From Condylostoma magnum (Eukaryota; Ciliophora; Heterotrichea; Heterotrichida; Condylostomatidae), in NCBI GenBank assembly GCA_920105805.1, contig CAKKTI010000150.1:1-45108 (forward strand): 45,108 bases of DNA. Direction: 5' to 3'. Below are positions 20,294 to 31,767 of the stretch, piece by piece. Below the pieces are notes generated by a model. That model was not told the DNA's origin. It saw only the letters and a program-made list of their open reading frames with translations, and ran no database searches. The position numbers were made by a program, and so were the translations under genes. Within the stretch, counting starts at the first letter, position 1. Each line of letters starts with the position of its first letter.

Positions 20294-21403
20294 TTATTTT
20301 TCTATATCAACTACCTCTGTTTCTTTTACCTCGTAAACTCCTGTGGGTAAGTAAGGATTACCGTAGAATAAATGTCTGTATATGTCCTCTATAAGCAGCG
20401 TAAGAGAATCTTTCTCCTGATTAGTCAACTCTTCAAATCTCATTCTATATAAAGTTCCTATATTCCAATATCCCTGTAAACTTATTATAATTCAGGCAAT
20501 TATGGCAAAAATGGCCCTAGCAAGACATAAGTATATCCAAATGTCCAGATCACTAGAAAAACCACTTTCAAGTCCTGAAGCTCAAGGAAATTTGTCTAAA
20601 TCGTTGTAATGCATTTCACTGATAAATCTTGAGTTAAACAAGGTGATTATGTAACAAATTGAGTAGCAAATACTGCAGAAAATCGCTATATAGTAAGGGG
20701 TTCTATGCTTCTCTGGATCATAATTAATCTAAGTCAATGCGATTTATTTAAAATGCCTATACTCACTAATCATTCTGTACAATGAGCCAATTAAGGCTAT
20801 AAGCACTAAAATATGAAACATTATTGCAATTATTTTACTTAATGGAGCATAAACTTCAGTAAAGTCCTCCTTTTCTTGACTTCATGCTACGAGATATATA
20901 TGTAATAAGGCAACTCCTGCTAGAAACCCTTAAAACATAAGAAAAAGCTTATGGATCCTCAAAGCCCAATGCTCTAATTTTTCATACAAAGCACACTCTA
21001 TTTCCTTTTCTGTAGGTGGTTTATACTGAATTGTAGCATCGTCTAAAACCAGGTCATTTTTCTGTATACGTTGAAATTTGCCTGTTTTAAGAATTTCTAC
21101 ATATGTTTAAATCAAACTCGGGTCCTAATTAAGCATTCCTACTAGAATATTCTCAAATGGTTCTTTTTGCTCTAAAAAATCTTATGGTAATTTATCATCA
21201 TTTTAAACACTTAGAGACACTGCAGCTGCTGTACGCGCCTTTTTCTATTGGCCAACATTTTAAAGAATATTGGTTAAATTTTGACCCGGAGCCTGCATTA
21301 AAAAACTGGCTGGGTTTTCTGCTGCTTGCAACCGTGATAGAAAATCATTATTTGTCCCTAGATCTCCGCTGATAGGGTCTAATTGTTATCTGCCTTCCTG
21401 CAT
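20294..21403 (-). CDS. TMEM237: TMEM237-like ciliary transition-zone membrane protein
   Basis: The protein is 369 aa. The N-terminal 130 residues are cytosolic and polar. The rest holds four membrane helices. The first block, LRIHKLFLMFQGFLAGVALLH, and the following YAPLSKIIAIMFHILVLIAL resemble the TMEM237 core (a GFLAG motif and a YxxL helix), as does the spacing of the two later helices (YYIAIFCSICYSICYIITLF and LARAIFAIIAWIIISL). TMEM237 works in the MKS module of the transition zone and is mutated in Joubert syndrome. The match is by motif recognition, so moderate. The end TAA TAA follows about 70 codons free of reassigned codons. The gene starts 22 bp after the Cys-rich membrane gene, in another frame. 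Confidence 0.65.
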
Positions 21404-21425
21404 ATGTAAAATGGGTAATTTATTA

Positions 21426-22835
21426 CTAACTAAAATCAAAGTACAAAAGCTTAGTTCTGTTGACAAAACTCAGAACACTTGTTAATATATCTAAGAATAT
21501 TATAAAGAGAGTCACTCCTGCATTAGCTAAGTCCAGGTCATAAGTAATCCCAGCACTCCAATCTACATAAACAAAAGTACCATTTGTAACAGAATCTGAA
21601 CAGCAGTAATGCTCTACATCATAGTATCAGTTTACATAGTATCCAACAACAATACAGGTTGCAGCTATAATAGGAAGAGTTATTATTTTTAAGCACTTTT
21701 CTACGATAAACAATGTAAAGAGGGGCTGATCAAACTCATTAATATCATCTTAAGTCTTTTAATAACAGTACCATCATAAAACTGGGTCAATAAACATGAG
21801 ATAAATTGCTAGAATGCAATCAGTAGCAAGTAGTAAAATCTGCATATTTTCTATATTTACAATAGGATCAAGTCTTCAATATAAATTTTCCTTATCATAT
21901 TATCCAGTTCTGCATTTTTCTTTCCATAAAATAGATCGTCTATAAAATAACCCAAATTATTCCTAATCATTTAAGTTTATATCAGGTAAATTAATAATTC
22001 CCTAGTAATCATTTTCAGTATAATACTACTCTTTAGATACTGTGTCTATCTGTATATATCTCTTATCTTCAAACTAGCATTAATCTGGAATATTGTTAAA
22101 TAAAATATAATAGTCTTTAGATTTCACCCCTTCATCTTTCTCTAAACATACAAATTCCTTCTATATAGTAATATCTATAATTGGCAGCGAATTAGAATTT
22201 GCACCTCCTTTATCAAAATACAGTACTAAATCATCTCCAAATAGAGCAAAAAAGGGATAGTCACTAGGTCTTGGTTCACTGACCTTTTACAGTAATAACC
22301 TAGTCACAGGACATCCCAATGATATTTCAGAGCAATAAGCATAATTGTCTTCTCCACATATTTGAAACTGTACAACATTCCCGTACTAATCCTCCTTATC
22401 ATCACATTTGTTATCTTTCGGAGTAGGGGCCCAGTAAACACTAGTCCCACCTCTTCATACACAAATTACCCTGTTCCTCCAGTTCCGCATATAATATGAG
22501 TCAGTTTTACTTATAGTTTAACATCCTTAGTCTTTTTCTGAATTGGAACATTCTCCTTTTGTTAGTTCAAGAGTAGTTGGACAGTAGCAACCATCATCAG
22601 TTCCTTGTCATTTTCAAGGGGAGTTGATTTCCTAAAATCCAAAGGGGCAACTGTCTCCATGATCTACTGTCACTATATCGTATATTGATAGTCTTTTCCA
22701 ATTGTCTACTACGTCACTGATGTGGTCCTATGGGAAGCATAATTCTGTAAGAGAGAAAACTGACAGTGTTATTATTGTAATTGAAAATAGAATGTTCATA
22801 AGGCGCATTAGCTTTGTATAACCTGATAGAGCCAT
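21426..22835 (-). CDS. Cys-rich multi-pass membrane protein, ciliate-type
   Basis: The protein is 469 aa. A hydrophobic N-terminal segment (residues about 10-30, LMNILFSITIITLSVFSL) acts as a signal anchor. A Cys-rich extracellular part follows: CPFGFQEINSPWKWQGTDDGCYC, then GECSNS, GCQTI and further paired Cys. About three membrane helices come next, near residues 330-460 (MQILLLATDCILAIYLMF, IITLPIIAATCIVVGYYV, VTLFIIFLDILTSVLSF). The CPxGFxxI..W.GT..GCxC pattern recurs in ciliate surface proteins of unknown role. Several Trp are TGA. It ends TAG TAA TAA. Adjacent to the TMEM237-like gene on the same strand; joint function is only a guess. Confidence 0.65.
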
Positions 22836-23267
22836 TTTAAATTAACTGATTTCAAATTAGTGTTAACTTGTGATTAGAGGCTTGTTTTGGTGCTAGTTTC
22901 ACACTTTTTAGTAATTTTGCTATTTTATGGAAATTTAGAAAGTAAAATTGGAGGATAGTGGTTTTTATTATTATTCTAATAATTTAAACGATTTTTGGGA
23001 TAAAATCTCTATTTTTGAATTAATTCACAAAATTAACCGATGTTTTAGAAATTCATTTTGGGCATTTTACCATTGATCAATACTAACCACTCATTTCAAT
23101 TAGATTCTATAAGCACACAGGGCAAGGCTTTCCTAGCACAGTATTTATAATCGAAATACCTTAAAATTATCTAAAATCAAGCCTTATAAAATGTCACTGC
23201 TCTACAGCCAAGTTCGAAACCATATAATAACATTTTTAATAACTATCTCTAGTTTAAGTATTAATTT
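22836..23267. other. Intergenic spacer
   Basis: These 432 bp of AT-rich DNA lie between the start of the Cys-rich membrane gene and the stop of the PH-domain gene, both on the minus strand. I see no open coding pattern. A GTTCGAAAC at about 23212 recalls a tRNA T-loop but has no paired stem. Confidence 0.55.
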
Positions 23268-23651
23268 CTAATTTCCATAATTATCTAGCATATCCTCCTC
23301 ACTTCTCGATCTCATAACAGTCGGCCTTACCATGGTTTTGCCAATACTCCCAATTCATTACTCCTTTTCAGTAGGATCCATTGCAACAAAGTAAAACACC
23401 CTGTCTCTTGTATCTACTCTAAATGCATTTTCCCTACGTACATCATCCTCAGCAGATTTAACAGTTGAACACTCAGATAACCTTATCTACTCAGTTGCAC
23501 CTTAGTACATTCTTTGTGTTTTAAAGGAGTAGAGACATCTAGGAGTAAGAACCATCCAGCGCCGTCTTCATTGGTGTAAAAATCTACTTTACTTCTCTAC
23601 CCAGCCTTCTCTAACTATTACATCAAAATTCTCTTATTATCCCCTCTCCAT
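23268..23651 (-). CDS. Small PH-domain protein
   Basis: The protein is 127 aa, essentially one pleckstrin-homology domain. Seen: REGWVEKQSRFLHQWRRRWMVL (GWLxK...WKxRWFVL pattern, residues about 14-36), TPRCLYSFKT, ECSTVKSAEDD, ENAFRVDTRDRVFYFVAMD and the closing helix KEQWIGSIGKTM with the invariant Trp (a TGA here). PH domains bind phosphoinositides or partner proteins; the basic beta1-beta2 loop (KQSRFLHQWRRR) fits lipid binding. Stand-alone PH proteins of this kind are common in ciliates. The tail MRSRSEEDMLDNYGN follows and I take the next TAG as the stop. It is divergent from the giant surface-protein gene across 136 bp. Confidence 0.85.
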
Positions 23652-23787
23652 TTTAATTAGTTGAATTATAATTACCACGAATAACAACGTGTCAATGACT
23701 ACACAACCCAAAATATCAACCCTTGTACATTTTCCCACTACCTACCAAACCCCTAAAAAATGACCTAAATGGCTGATTATTATAAAT

Positions 23788-26700
23788 ATGCGTAACTGTT
23801 GGTAAGCATTTACCCTCATACTTCTACTTTCCCTATCATAAAGTGCTCACACTCCCGCGCGAGATGTAGGTATAGACCCAGGGCGTATAACCCAATGATA
23901 TAATACCTGGACAGCGCATCCAATAGAGCTTTCCCGTTCAAACGTAGGCTACACAGTAAACATGACTTTTAAATTCAGAGTGACAACCGCTATTACCTCA
24001 GGTTGCACTGAAATATGGTTTCCTAGCAGCATAATTCCCCCAGGGGCCGGATCTGTGAACGAGTATTAAACTTGCAGTCAAAGCTACACTGCGGGTGAGG
24101 ACGTATAAGTGACTGTTTCTGGGGTTACTCTACCCTCTAACTCTGGGGCCTACGGCCCCTTCCATATCCTCACTAGAAATCACGCTGGAGGACAAGTTGT
24201 AGACATTGCACTCAATTTCGGGTCAATTTATATATACGGAAACTAGGTCACTAGAGACGGTACTAATGGAGTTTTACATGTAACTGCGGAGGAAGAGGTG
24301 GAAATCAGATAGAGAACTGATTTAGAGTTTAGATTTAGAATTGATTTTGATCTGTGGACTCAGGATGTTCTGGTATTGAATTCTCCGTGGAAGTTAGACC
24401 AATTTCCTGAGTGTGAGACTGTTTCGGTAGAAATGGGAGGTATTAATTACTTTAATGCTACTGATTCATCACATAACTTTGGATGTGTGTCTGATAGTAG
24501 TGACAATATTTATATATATGGGTTTAAGGATGATATAGATGTAAATATTTTAGGAGCTTATGATTACTTCATGGATATTAAGTTTAAAATCGGGTCATTC
24601 ATTGCGCCAGATTACGACGGGGCTGATACTGATTATTTGTGGACTCTTGAAGTATTGAGGCAGAATACTAGGTAAGTAATTAGAGTTTTTAATGGATTTG
24701 GGACTAAGACTAAGCCTGGGTCAATAGACATACAGGGGTGGAGACCTAACAGTGATTTCAGTGAGTATGACATAGTTAAGGACTTGACAATGTATACTAC
24801 TGTTACTTTCATGCCTAAAAACTCCCTTCCTTCGACAGGAAGTATAAAGCTGGTATTCAGTGGAGTTGATATTAAATCGACTATATGGTTTTATGATGAC
24901 GATGCATCAGCTGCAGCTACTCCCCCAGACTCGTTGTCTTAAGATTATTGTTATGTTAAATGGCTAGGATAGGCCTCTACATGCACTGTAGATTCAATTC
25001 ATTAGTTGACTATTAATGGATTTACAGGATTAACTATGGATCAACCTATTGAAGTCACCGTATTGTCTAAATTCATATCAGAAATGCCCTCAGTTAATAT
25101 TATCAGTTACTATAGTACGAATCATATAGTTGATGTATCGGAAGACTATCATATAAGATTGAATACAACAGGGAATGTAGTAAGAGCTGATAAGTTTAAA
25201 CTTACGTTTAGTGAAAATGATGGAACAGGTGATGTTTAGAATACAGGCCCAGTAGGCGCAAAATATATAAACTCTTTTATAATCTTACAGCTTAATGATT
25301 TTTCTAATGGAGAAACTGGTAATTTGACTATTCATCTTCCTATAAGCAATGGAGAGCGTAATGACTTTGCTATTCATGTTAATAATAACCCATAGTCAGT
25401 ATAAGGACCCTTTTTAGGGCAATACTAAGTATAAAGCAGAATTAATGAGTCAGAGGGTGGAACAACTTTTCCCAGTACAGGAGTAACCGCTATATAAGGA
25501 AACAACAGCATAGGAATGTCAAACATTTCTCTTAATGGAGCTGCTGGAGGGAAGTTCTAATTTTATAGCTACTATGGCAGCAATTAAGAGCTATATTTAC
25601 CTGAAATCGCTTCTAATTTAGCCACAAGGTACCAAGCCTGGCTTGAGTTTACAGTAGGAAATGTAAGGTATGTTAGCGCATAGGTTCTTACCTTCGTCGC
25701 CGCTAATTTAGCATTCGCTGCAGATAGATTATGTGGAAACTCTGCAAAATTTGCTTTTTCACCTCCTTTTGACATTGATTTAAAAGAAACTGGAAAAACA
25801 TATAGACTTGATTTTACTTTTAATGCTGCTTTTGGAGCTACTTTAAACTCTAATTTAACTAGTGGAGAGGAATATCCTTATGGATTCGGATCAGATTCTA
25901 ACTTAGACAATAAAACATAATTAACTTTGGTGACTTCAGGAACTTCAGCTATTCTACGTCTTACTTATTAAGACAGCTATTTATCCGATGCTGGTAATTA
26001 TATTTTCTATACTTCTGTAGGTGATGGCAACAGTTCAATTGATGCTGATATTTACTATATAAAGGATAATGATGATCCAGATTTGAAATATTTCTATACT
26101 CGTAGAAGCGGGGAAAGCCTAGGAGCTGTAAGTGCTGGAGCAACTCACGATTTGAATGCTTCATCTGATGTCCCCGTATTGGACTCAAGAACATATACCA
26201 CCAATGCTATTACCTGGGGTGGAGCAACCACTTATGAATATGCTTTCTAACTTCCATTAGGATTTACCTTCAATTCTCCTACTCTGACTGTAGAATCTGC
26301 ATCAACTAATCTCAAAATAATACAATCTCCTAATAAATTATTTGCTTTTCCTGCTGTTATTGGAACTGTTACAATTACTTCTGATCCATAACCTATTTCA
26401 GTAAGTAACGCTATAGCAACTAATTTTGCTGCGACTACTGTAAGTGTTATTACTGGAACAGCTGGAGTTTGTGGTACAAATAGCAATACTTTTAACGTTA
26501 AATCAGAGGATATTGTTATAATAGAGCAACTTCCCTAATCAATTTAAGGTAGAGGGCCAACATCCTAAACTACAGTAGTAGATATTAAATTCAGAACAAC
26601 TAACGGAGTACCTGCTGGAGGAAAGATTGAGGTGATTATGAGTAACGACTGGATAGTAGTTGGGGGATGTTCCGCAGCTGGTCTTAATAACGTAGACTCT

Positions 26701-29700
26701 GCTAATGAAGTAAGTTGTAGTACTACTGGAAACACAGCAACAATCACAAACTTCGCCAGTTTCGACAGAACAGTTGAAATAACGGTAACCTTCGATACTG
26801 TAGTTCCCCCTGTAAATTCTAATACGAATGATTAAGCCTACCCTCATGTTTCCTCAATCACTTCTTACTATATTGGTAATAGAATAATTGATGTACAAAG
26901 CTCTCCTCCTAACAACTCCTGCTAGGTTTCATAAAGGGGAGATATAGGTAATAGTTCAATGTTTGAGATCAAAACGATTCCTTCTAATGGCTAAGAAACT
27001 GGAGTTGATGTGTATTTAAGATTTTCTATGGATCACTCTGCTCCTGCTGGTACTATACTAACAATAACAGCCCCTTCTACATGGAGTGTTAGTGCACTAC
27101 CTAAAAACGACGTATATCTGACTAAATAATTCACTTCAGTTACCTCTGGATCCAACAATATTGCATTTACACTAGCTGAAAGTATAGGAGCAGGTGAGTA
27201 AATAGAGCTATATGTAGACAGTGGACTTACTAACCCCACATCCTCTTCAGCCACCTTCGGATACTTCTTAATTAAAACAGAGTACTAAGGATTTGTTATA
27301 GATGAAGACTTAAGCACCACTACTTCAACACAACACTAACTAACCGTCTCTGCTGATTTGACTGTTGGAGGAATCACTACAGCTTAATAATTCATTACAG
27401 TTGATGTAACAACTGCTAATGTAATCTCAGACTATACATTCTAATTTTCCAGTTAAATCGAAATATTAGACACTGACGAGCTATGGATCAGATTTCCATA
27501 TGAATTCAATGCATACATAGCAGAGTCTTAGATAAAGTTCCCTTGGTTTAAATAAGACTAATACTACATAGACTGTGAATCATCTGAGCTAGGCGGTGAC
27601 ATAGAGTGTGTTGTGGACCATTGGTGGGTTATTATAAGAAACGTAAGCTAAGTAAGCGCCAGCACTGATATTATTTTAATCCTTAACAATGCAACAAACC
27701 CTGCTACCACTCAACCTAATGTGCTTCCTGACTTTAAAATATACCACGTTGACTAAAACGGAGTACCAAAGGCTAAAAACTCATCAGCTCCCAGCTTCAC
27801 AGTCACTGCTTTACCCGGTAACGTGGATATAAAGATGTTTGATTAGGAAAATCATGATGCATATGCACCTACTAACTTCTTCGTTGAGTGGTATGCCCAA
27901 ATTGACTTAACCAGTATAAGTTCATTGGACTTCTTTGTGATTTTACCCAGACAGTTTAATCATGGGTTGAGTGGCGAGGGTATTTCATGTGATTTTACAT
28001 TCTAGAACCATGCTAATGACTCTACTGATCTAACTGAACAATCAGCTGCTAATTTCTCCTCATGTGATATTAATGGACAGGTTATACAAACTTCTATTAC
28101 TGATCTAGCTGGTTATGTGTTCAACAGCACTACTAAGTATACATGGAGTATATAAGGATTGTAAAATCCCGAATGGGGATTAGAAAGGCCCCGGGAAGAC
28201 TACTATTCCTGGGATTTTGATGCAAATGATGCTAGATTATACGAAGCATATGAGAAATGGACTGAGCCTATACAAATATATATTCAAGATCCTACTAATA
28301 GAGTAGTTTTACTTAGATCATATCTAGATGTCAACGCAGCTTATACTGGTGTAAACTTCTATAAAAGAGGATTTAAGGTGAATGACTATGACTCAGAAGA
28401 CTATGATAACTAAATAACGGTGATTCCGGGCACTCAAACTAGTGATATATAAATAACAACTGAAAACAATGAGTTACTAGCTGCCCGTGAAATAACATTC
28501 ACTCCTTCAGTAAATTCTTCCAATGGAACAGCTGAGTCTCTAATCTTCTCCTCAATTGAACACGACTTTAAAATGTTCCACTATGAAAACTAAATTAACT
28601 TCAGAGTAGCAGCACCTACCAATATATCTCCAGGCGTTTACTATATCAATTGGGCAATAGAAGAAACTAAGTAAAACTCTTTATTCTATGAGGCTTATAA
28701 CCGCCCAGTGCGTACTAGAGTAGAGGTAAATCCTACCAATCTTGCTAGGTTTAATGTAGGGACAATTTTATAAATACAGGCAGGGTTTAAAAGCCTTCCT
28801 ATCCGAGTTTGGACAGAAAATGCCCCTCAGACTGATGTTACTATTAATTTAACCCTTAATGCAAATTCTGTTACTGAAGGAGTCACTATAGTTCCCACCT
28901 CTCTAGTGTTCAAACCTGATATAAATGAACAGTGGTATGAAATAAGAGTAGATGCCAGTACAACGGTAAGCGCCAATGCAGTCAACTATGAAATAACAGG
29001 TACTGACTTAGCATCATATGAGCTTTTAACCTCTTCTAGCTTCTCTATAACTGCAAGCACCTCTGCAATATTAGCACCCACTTTTGTTACATTTTAGTAT
29101 GTTCAGCAATCTAATACCAGAGTTTCAGCAGTGTTTGAAGCTAGGCCTGGTATTTCCTGTGTTATGTATTACCAATATGCACCAATTGGAACAGATACTC
29201 CTACTTTCCAAGAGCTGAAATCTGCAATAGGTGATTACTTTTAAGTTGAGTCAGACCCAACACCTGATGAGACCATTCGATCTGGGGAAACTGAGCCGTA
29301 ATCTGGGGAAAGTTGGAAGGATTATTCAAGAAGAGTATTCAAGGATCATATGCAATCTGTATGGAGATATGCTGTATTGGTGGATGGTAATCTTAGTACA
29401 AACATTACTATTGACGGGCTATTCGCTGATACTACTTATTAAGTATGGGGATATCTTGACAGATTAAACGATTTAGAGTCAGAACTAAGCACTTTTACAT
29501 TCAGTACAAGAAGTATGCCACAGGCTGCTTTGTTAGAACTAAGTTTTGCAGATAACGAGGTTTCCGAGAACTTTTTACCCGTGTTGACTGAGATTGTAGC
29601 CACTACTATCGGAGTTTCCACTTCAAGAATGCTAGAGGGAAGCAGACAACTGGTGTAACAGTAATTTGATAGCCAGGAAATTGAAGACACTAGAGAAACC

Positions 29701-30291
29701 TTGTTCCATTGGACAATTCCAGCTATACGCAACATGCAGTCCCCAACACCACTAGAAGAGATTACGTTAAATGACTTCTAAATCGAGGAAATTAATGAAA
29801 GAATTATGAGAATTGGAATCATGGAGGAAATACCATCATATGCATGGTGGGAAATCAACAGAGCTACATACACCGACCCTGAATGGAATGAAGAGCCAAA
29901 GCATAAAAGCTCTGATAAAACTTAATTAACATATACAATGAAATCAAACGTTATAGGAGAGTGCTGCGGAGTAGCATTACTAACACCTGATAATGTGCTG
30001 AATAATAACTAACTGTTACTTGGCTTAAATGAAGATAATCAAATTGCTCCTAGTTAATGCGTGGAGGTTACGAATATAGAAGATGAAATTGAAGTTTCTT
30101 TAACTGGCTTAACCGCTGGTACTAATTACGACGTAAGATTCGGATGCTTCAACACTTACCCAGTTTGGCCGGATGTAATGGAAGTTGATGATATCTTATA
30201 GCACTGGGGAGAGAAAGTAAGCACTTATCCTGAGGAGGAGGAAGATAGCTCAAGATATCTAGCAATTGCAGCAGTAGTTTTGCTAGTTTAG
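23788..30291 (+). CDS. Giant modular surface protein (secreted or type I membrane)
   Basis: This single open frame encodes 2,167 aa. The N-terminus MRNCWQAFTLILLLSLSQSA is a signal peptide. The body is Thr/Ser/Asn-rich with many N-x-S/T sites and repeated beta-sandwich-like modules: a Pro-Gly turn followed by alternating hydrophobics (PPGAGSV near 76, LPSTGSIKLVF near 345, VPAGGKIEVIM near 941, APAGTILTITAP near 1085), then one or two Cys and a V-x-I/V-x-x-F strand. A fibronectin-III-like part near the end (TIDGLFADTTYQVWGYL) and an Asp/Glu cluster precede a hydrophobic SSRYLAIAAVVLLV. Large proteins of this kind coat ciliate cells or extracellular matrices. The family is not recognised. The exact end is unsure (see the tail entry). 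Base composition is a little less AT-rich than the spacers. Confidence 0.85.
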
Positions 30292-30305
30292 TTTAATTGA
30301 TATAG
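30286..30305 (+). other. Candidate 20-nt intron near the 3' end of the giant gene
   Basis: GTTTAGTTTAATTGATATAG starts GT and ends AG. Removing it joins AAVVLLV to ISNMIVKIKRIRHL in the +0 frame, giving a membrane helix of normal length followed by a basic stop-transfer stretch. It starts GTTT and is longer than the other introns here, so it is only a hypothesis. Confidence 0.3.
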
Positions 30306-30773
30306 GTAATTTCTAATATGATTGTTAAGATTAAGAGAATTAGGCATTTGTCATGTGGATCGAGTTTTGGGGAAGATGCAAAGGAGTAAAGAAGAAGGTA
30401 GAATTATTGCGTTGTGTAGTAAATTGAGCATGAGTTAGATAATTAGTTGGGTTTTATACAAAGGCTTAAGAGTTAGTCATTAGGTGCCAGGAACAGGATC
30501 AGCTTAATGAGCTATAGGAATAGCTAGTGTAATAGTCCAAAGCCTTAGAGAAGATAAAAGGCATAATCCTTTGATGAAAAATAATTAATATAGGAAATTT
30601 TTAATAGGTCTGTTCCCTTTAAGCAGATACAGGTTAAGAGGGTTTCCCAGATGAAGAAATATATAAAGCGTCCTAAGACATAGGGATTCAAGTCTAAATA
30701 AAGGAATGTAGGAAAGTAAAGTCTTATGATGCCAATTATTAGAAAAATATAAGTAAATGACCCGTTCAATTAA
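30306..30773 (+). CDS. Cytosolic tail of the giant protein or separate basic ORF
   Basis: About 155 codons look coding in a frame shifted from the giant gene. The first are MIVKIKRIRHLSCGSSFGED (ATG at 30318), followed by an Arg/Gln-rich stretch, FDEKQLIQEIFNRSVPFK, SQMKKYIKRPKTQGFKS and MMPIIRKIQVNDPFN, then TAA. The composition (basic, Gln/Ser-rich) suits a cytosolic tail. If the 20-nt intron is real, the giant protein would have a membrane helix and this tail, giving about 2,320 aa. Otherwise it is a small separate gene starting 26 nt downstream. I cannot decide from sequence alone. Confidence 0.45.
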
Positions 30774-31767
30774 TATAAAACTTATTATGTTTAATATTGT
30801 GTAAAAGAATCAACTATGATTTCATACTAAGAGTTTTTTATCTACAAAATATAACAATTCTTATAACATATTGCATAGTTATCTTTTAGCTAAAATAAAG
30901 CCATATTTTCAGGATACTAAAACTCTTAATCCATGGCACATAATCAGCAGATATGTAGCTTAATTACCTATATAAAATTGTGGCGGTAAGTTTAAATCTG
31001 GTTTGAGAAATAATAAAGGTTTGTTTAAGAGAAAAATACATGTTGTAGTATCTCAGATACTAAAATGATTAATATATTGGCTATACATTACTCTTAAGTT
31101 GGAAAGTAATTTAATAAAGAGAAATAGAGATCTATGCTATCCTTATCAAGGCTTTTATACTAATCTAAATAACCTTCACTATATTTCAAAACTATTTAAG
31201 ACCCTGAATTTAATGATATAGTATTCTTTCAACTTTTAAGCCATTTTATCCATTTAATGCATAAGAATATATAGAGAATACTGTAGAGGTTATAATATTC
31301 CATATGGCAGGTTTAATATAATAAAACAATTGTAGAAAGTATATAAAGGTCTTTTATTTTTAACATTAACTTTTTAGAATTGTTAGCCACTATGTAATTA
31401 AGAGGCATCTTAATAATTGACAGTATTAAAGAAACTTTCGTAAAACTACTTCAATTGTCAAAGTGTTTTTTATTTATAATGAAATGGCTTTGGTACTTGA
31501 GACAGTAAAATTTGCAAGTATGTAATAGAGGTTTATTAAATTTAAAAATATTTAAACAAAAATATACAAACTTTGAAATAATAATTATTTCCTTTAATCA
31601 AGTTAGAATAGAAAATCTTATATATTAGATTTAATGGATAAGAGTAAGTAATGCAAGAATCATAGACCCTATTACATTTAATTCTCCACTTGAGAATTAC
31701 TAAATACATCAAAGCCTCAACAATATGAAACACCGTAAAAGTTTAGGTAAATTTTTAGATAATTAAA
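30774..31767. other. Gene-free AT-rich region, 1 kb
   Basis: This is the longest stretch without a gene in the window. No frame on either strand shows protein-like composition. It contains a 17-nt palindrome with a single central base (TAGTATCTCAGATACTA, 31046-31062). It precedes the voltage-gated channel gene and may hold its promoter. No tRNA, repeat array or mobile element was seen. Confidence 0.55.
31046..31062. repeat. 17-nt palindrome
   Basis: TAGTATCT and AGATACTA flank a single C, a perfect inverted repeat inside the 1-kb gene-free region. No neighbouring element explains it. Confidence 0.45.

Noticed and set aside
23205-23235. T-loop-like GTTCGAAAC suggesting a tRNA
   Set aside because: No flanking T-stem, acceptor or anticodon arm could be paired.
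26632-26847. Overlapping ORFs on both strands in the giant gene
   Set aside because: Shadows; only the plus-strand frame continues the repeated modules from 23788 to 30288.
31542-31733. 63-codon minus-strand ORF in the gene-free region
   Set aside because: AT-driven composition (Tyr, Ile, Phe, Lys), no domain and no start context.
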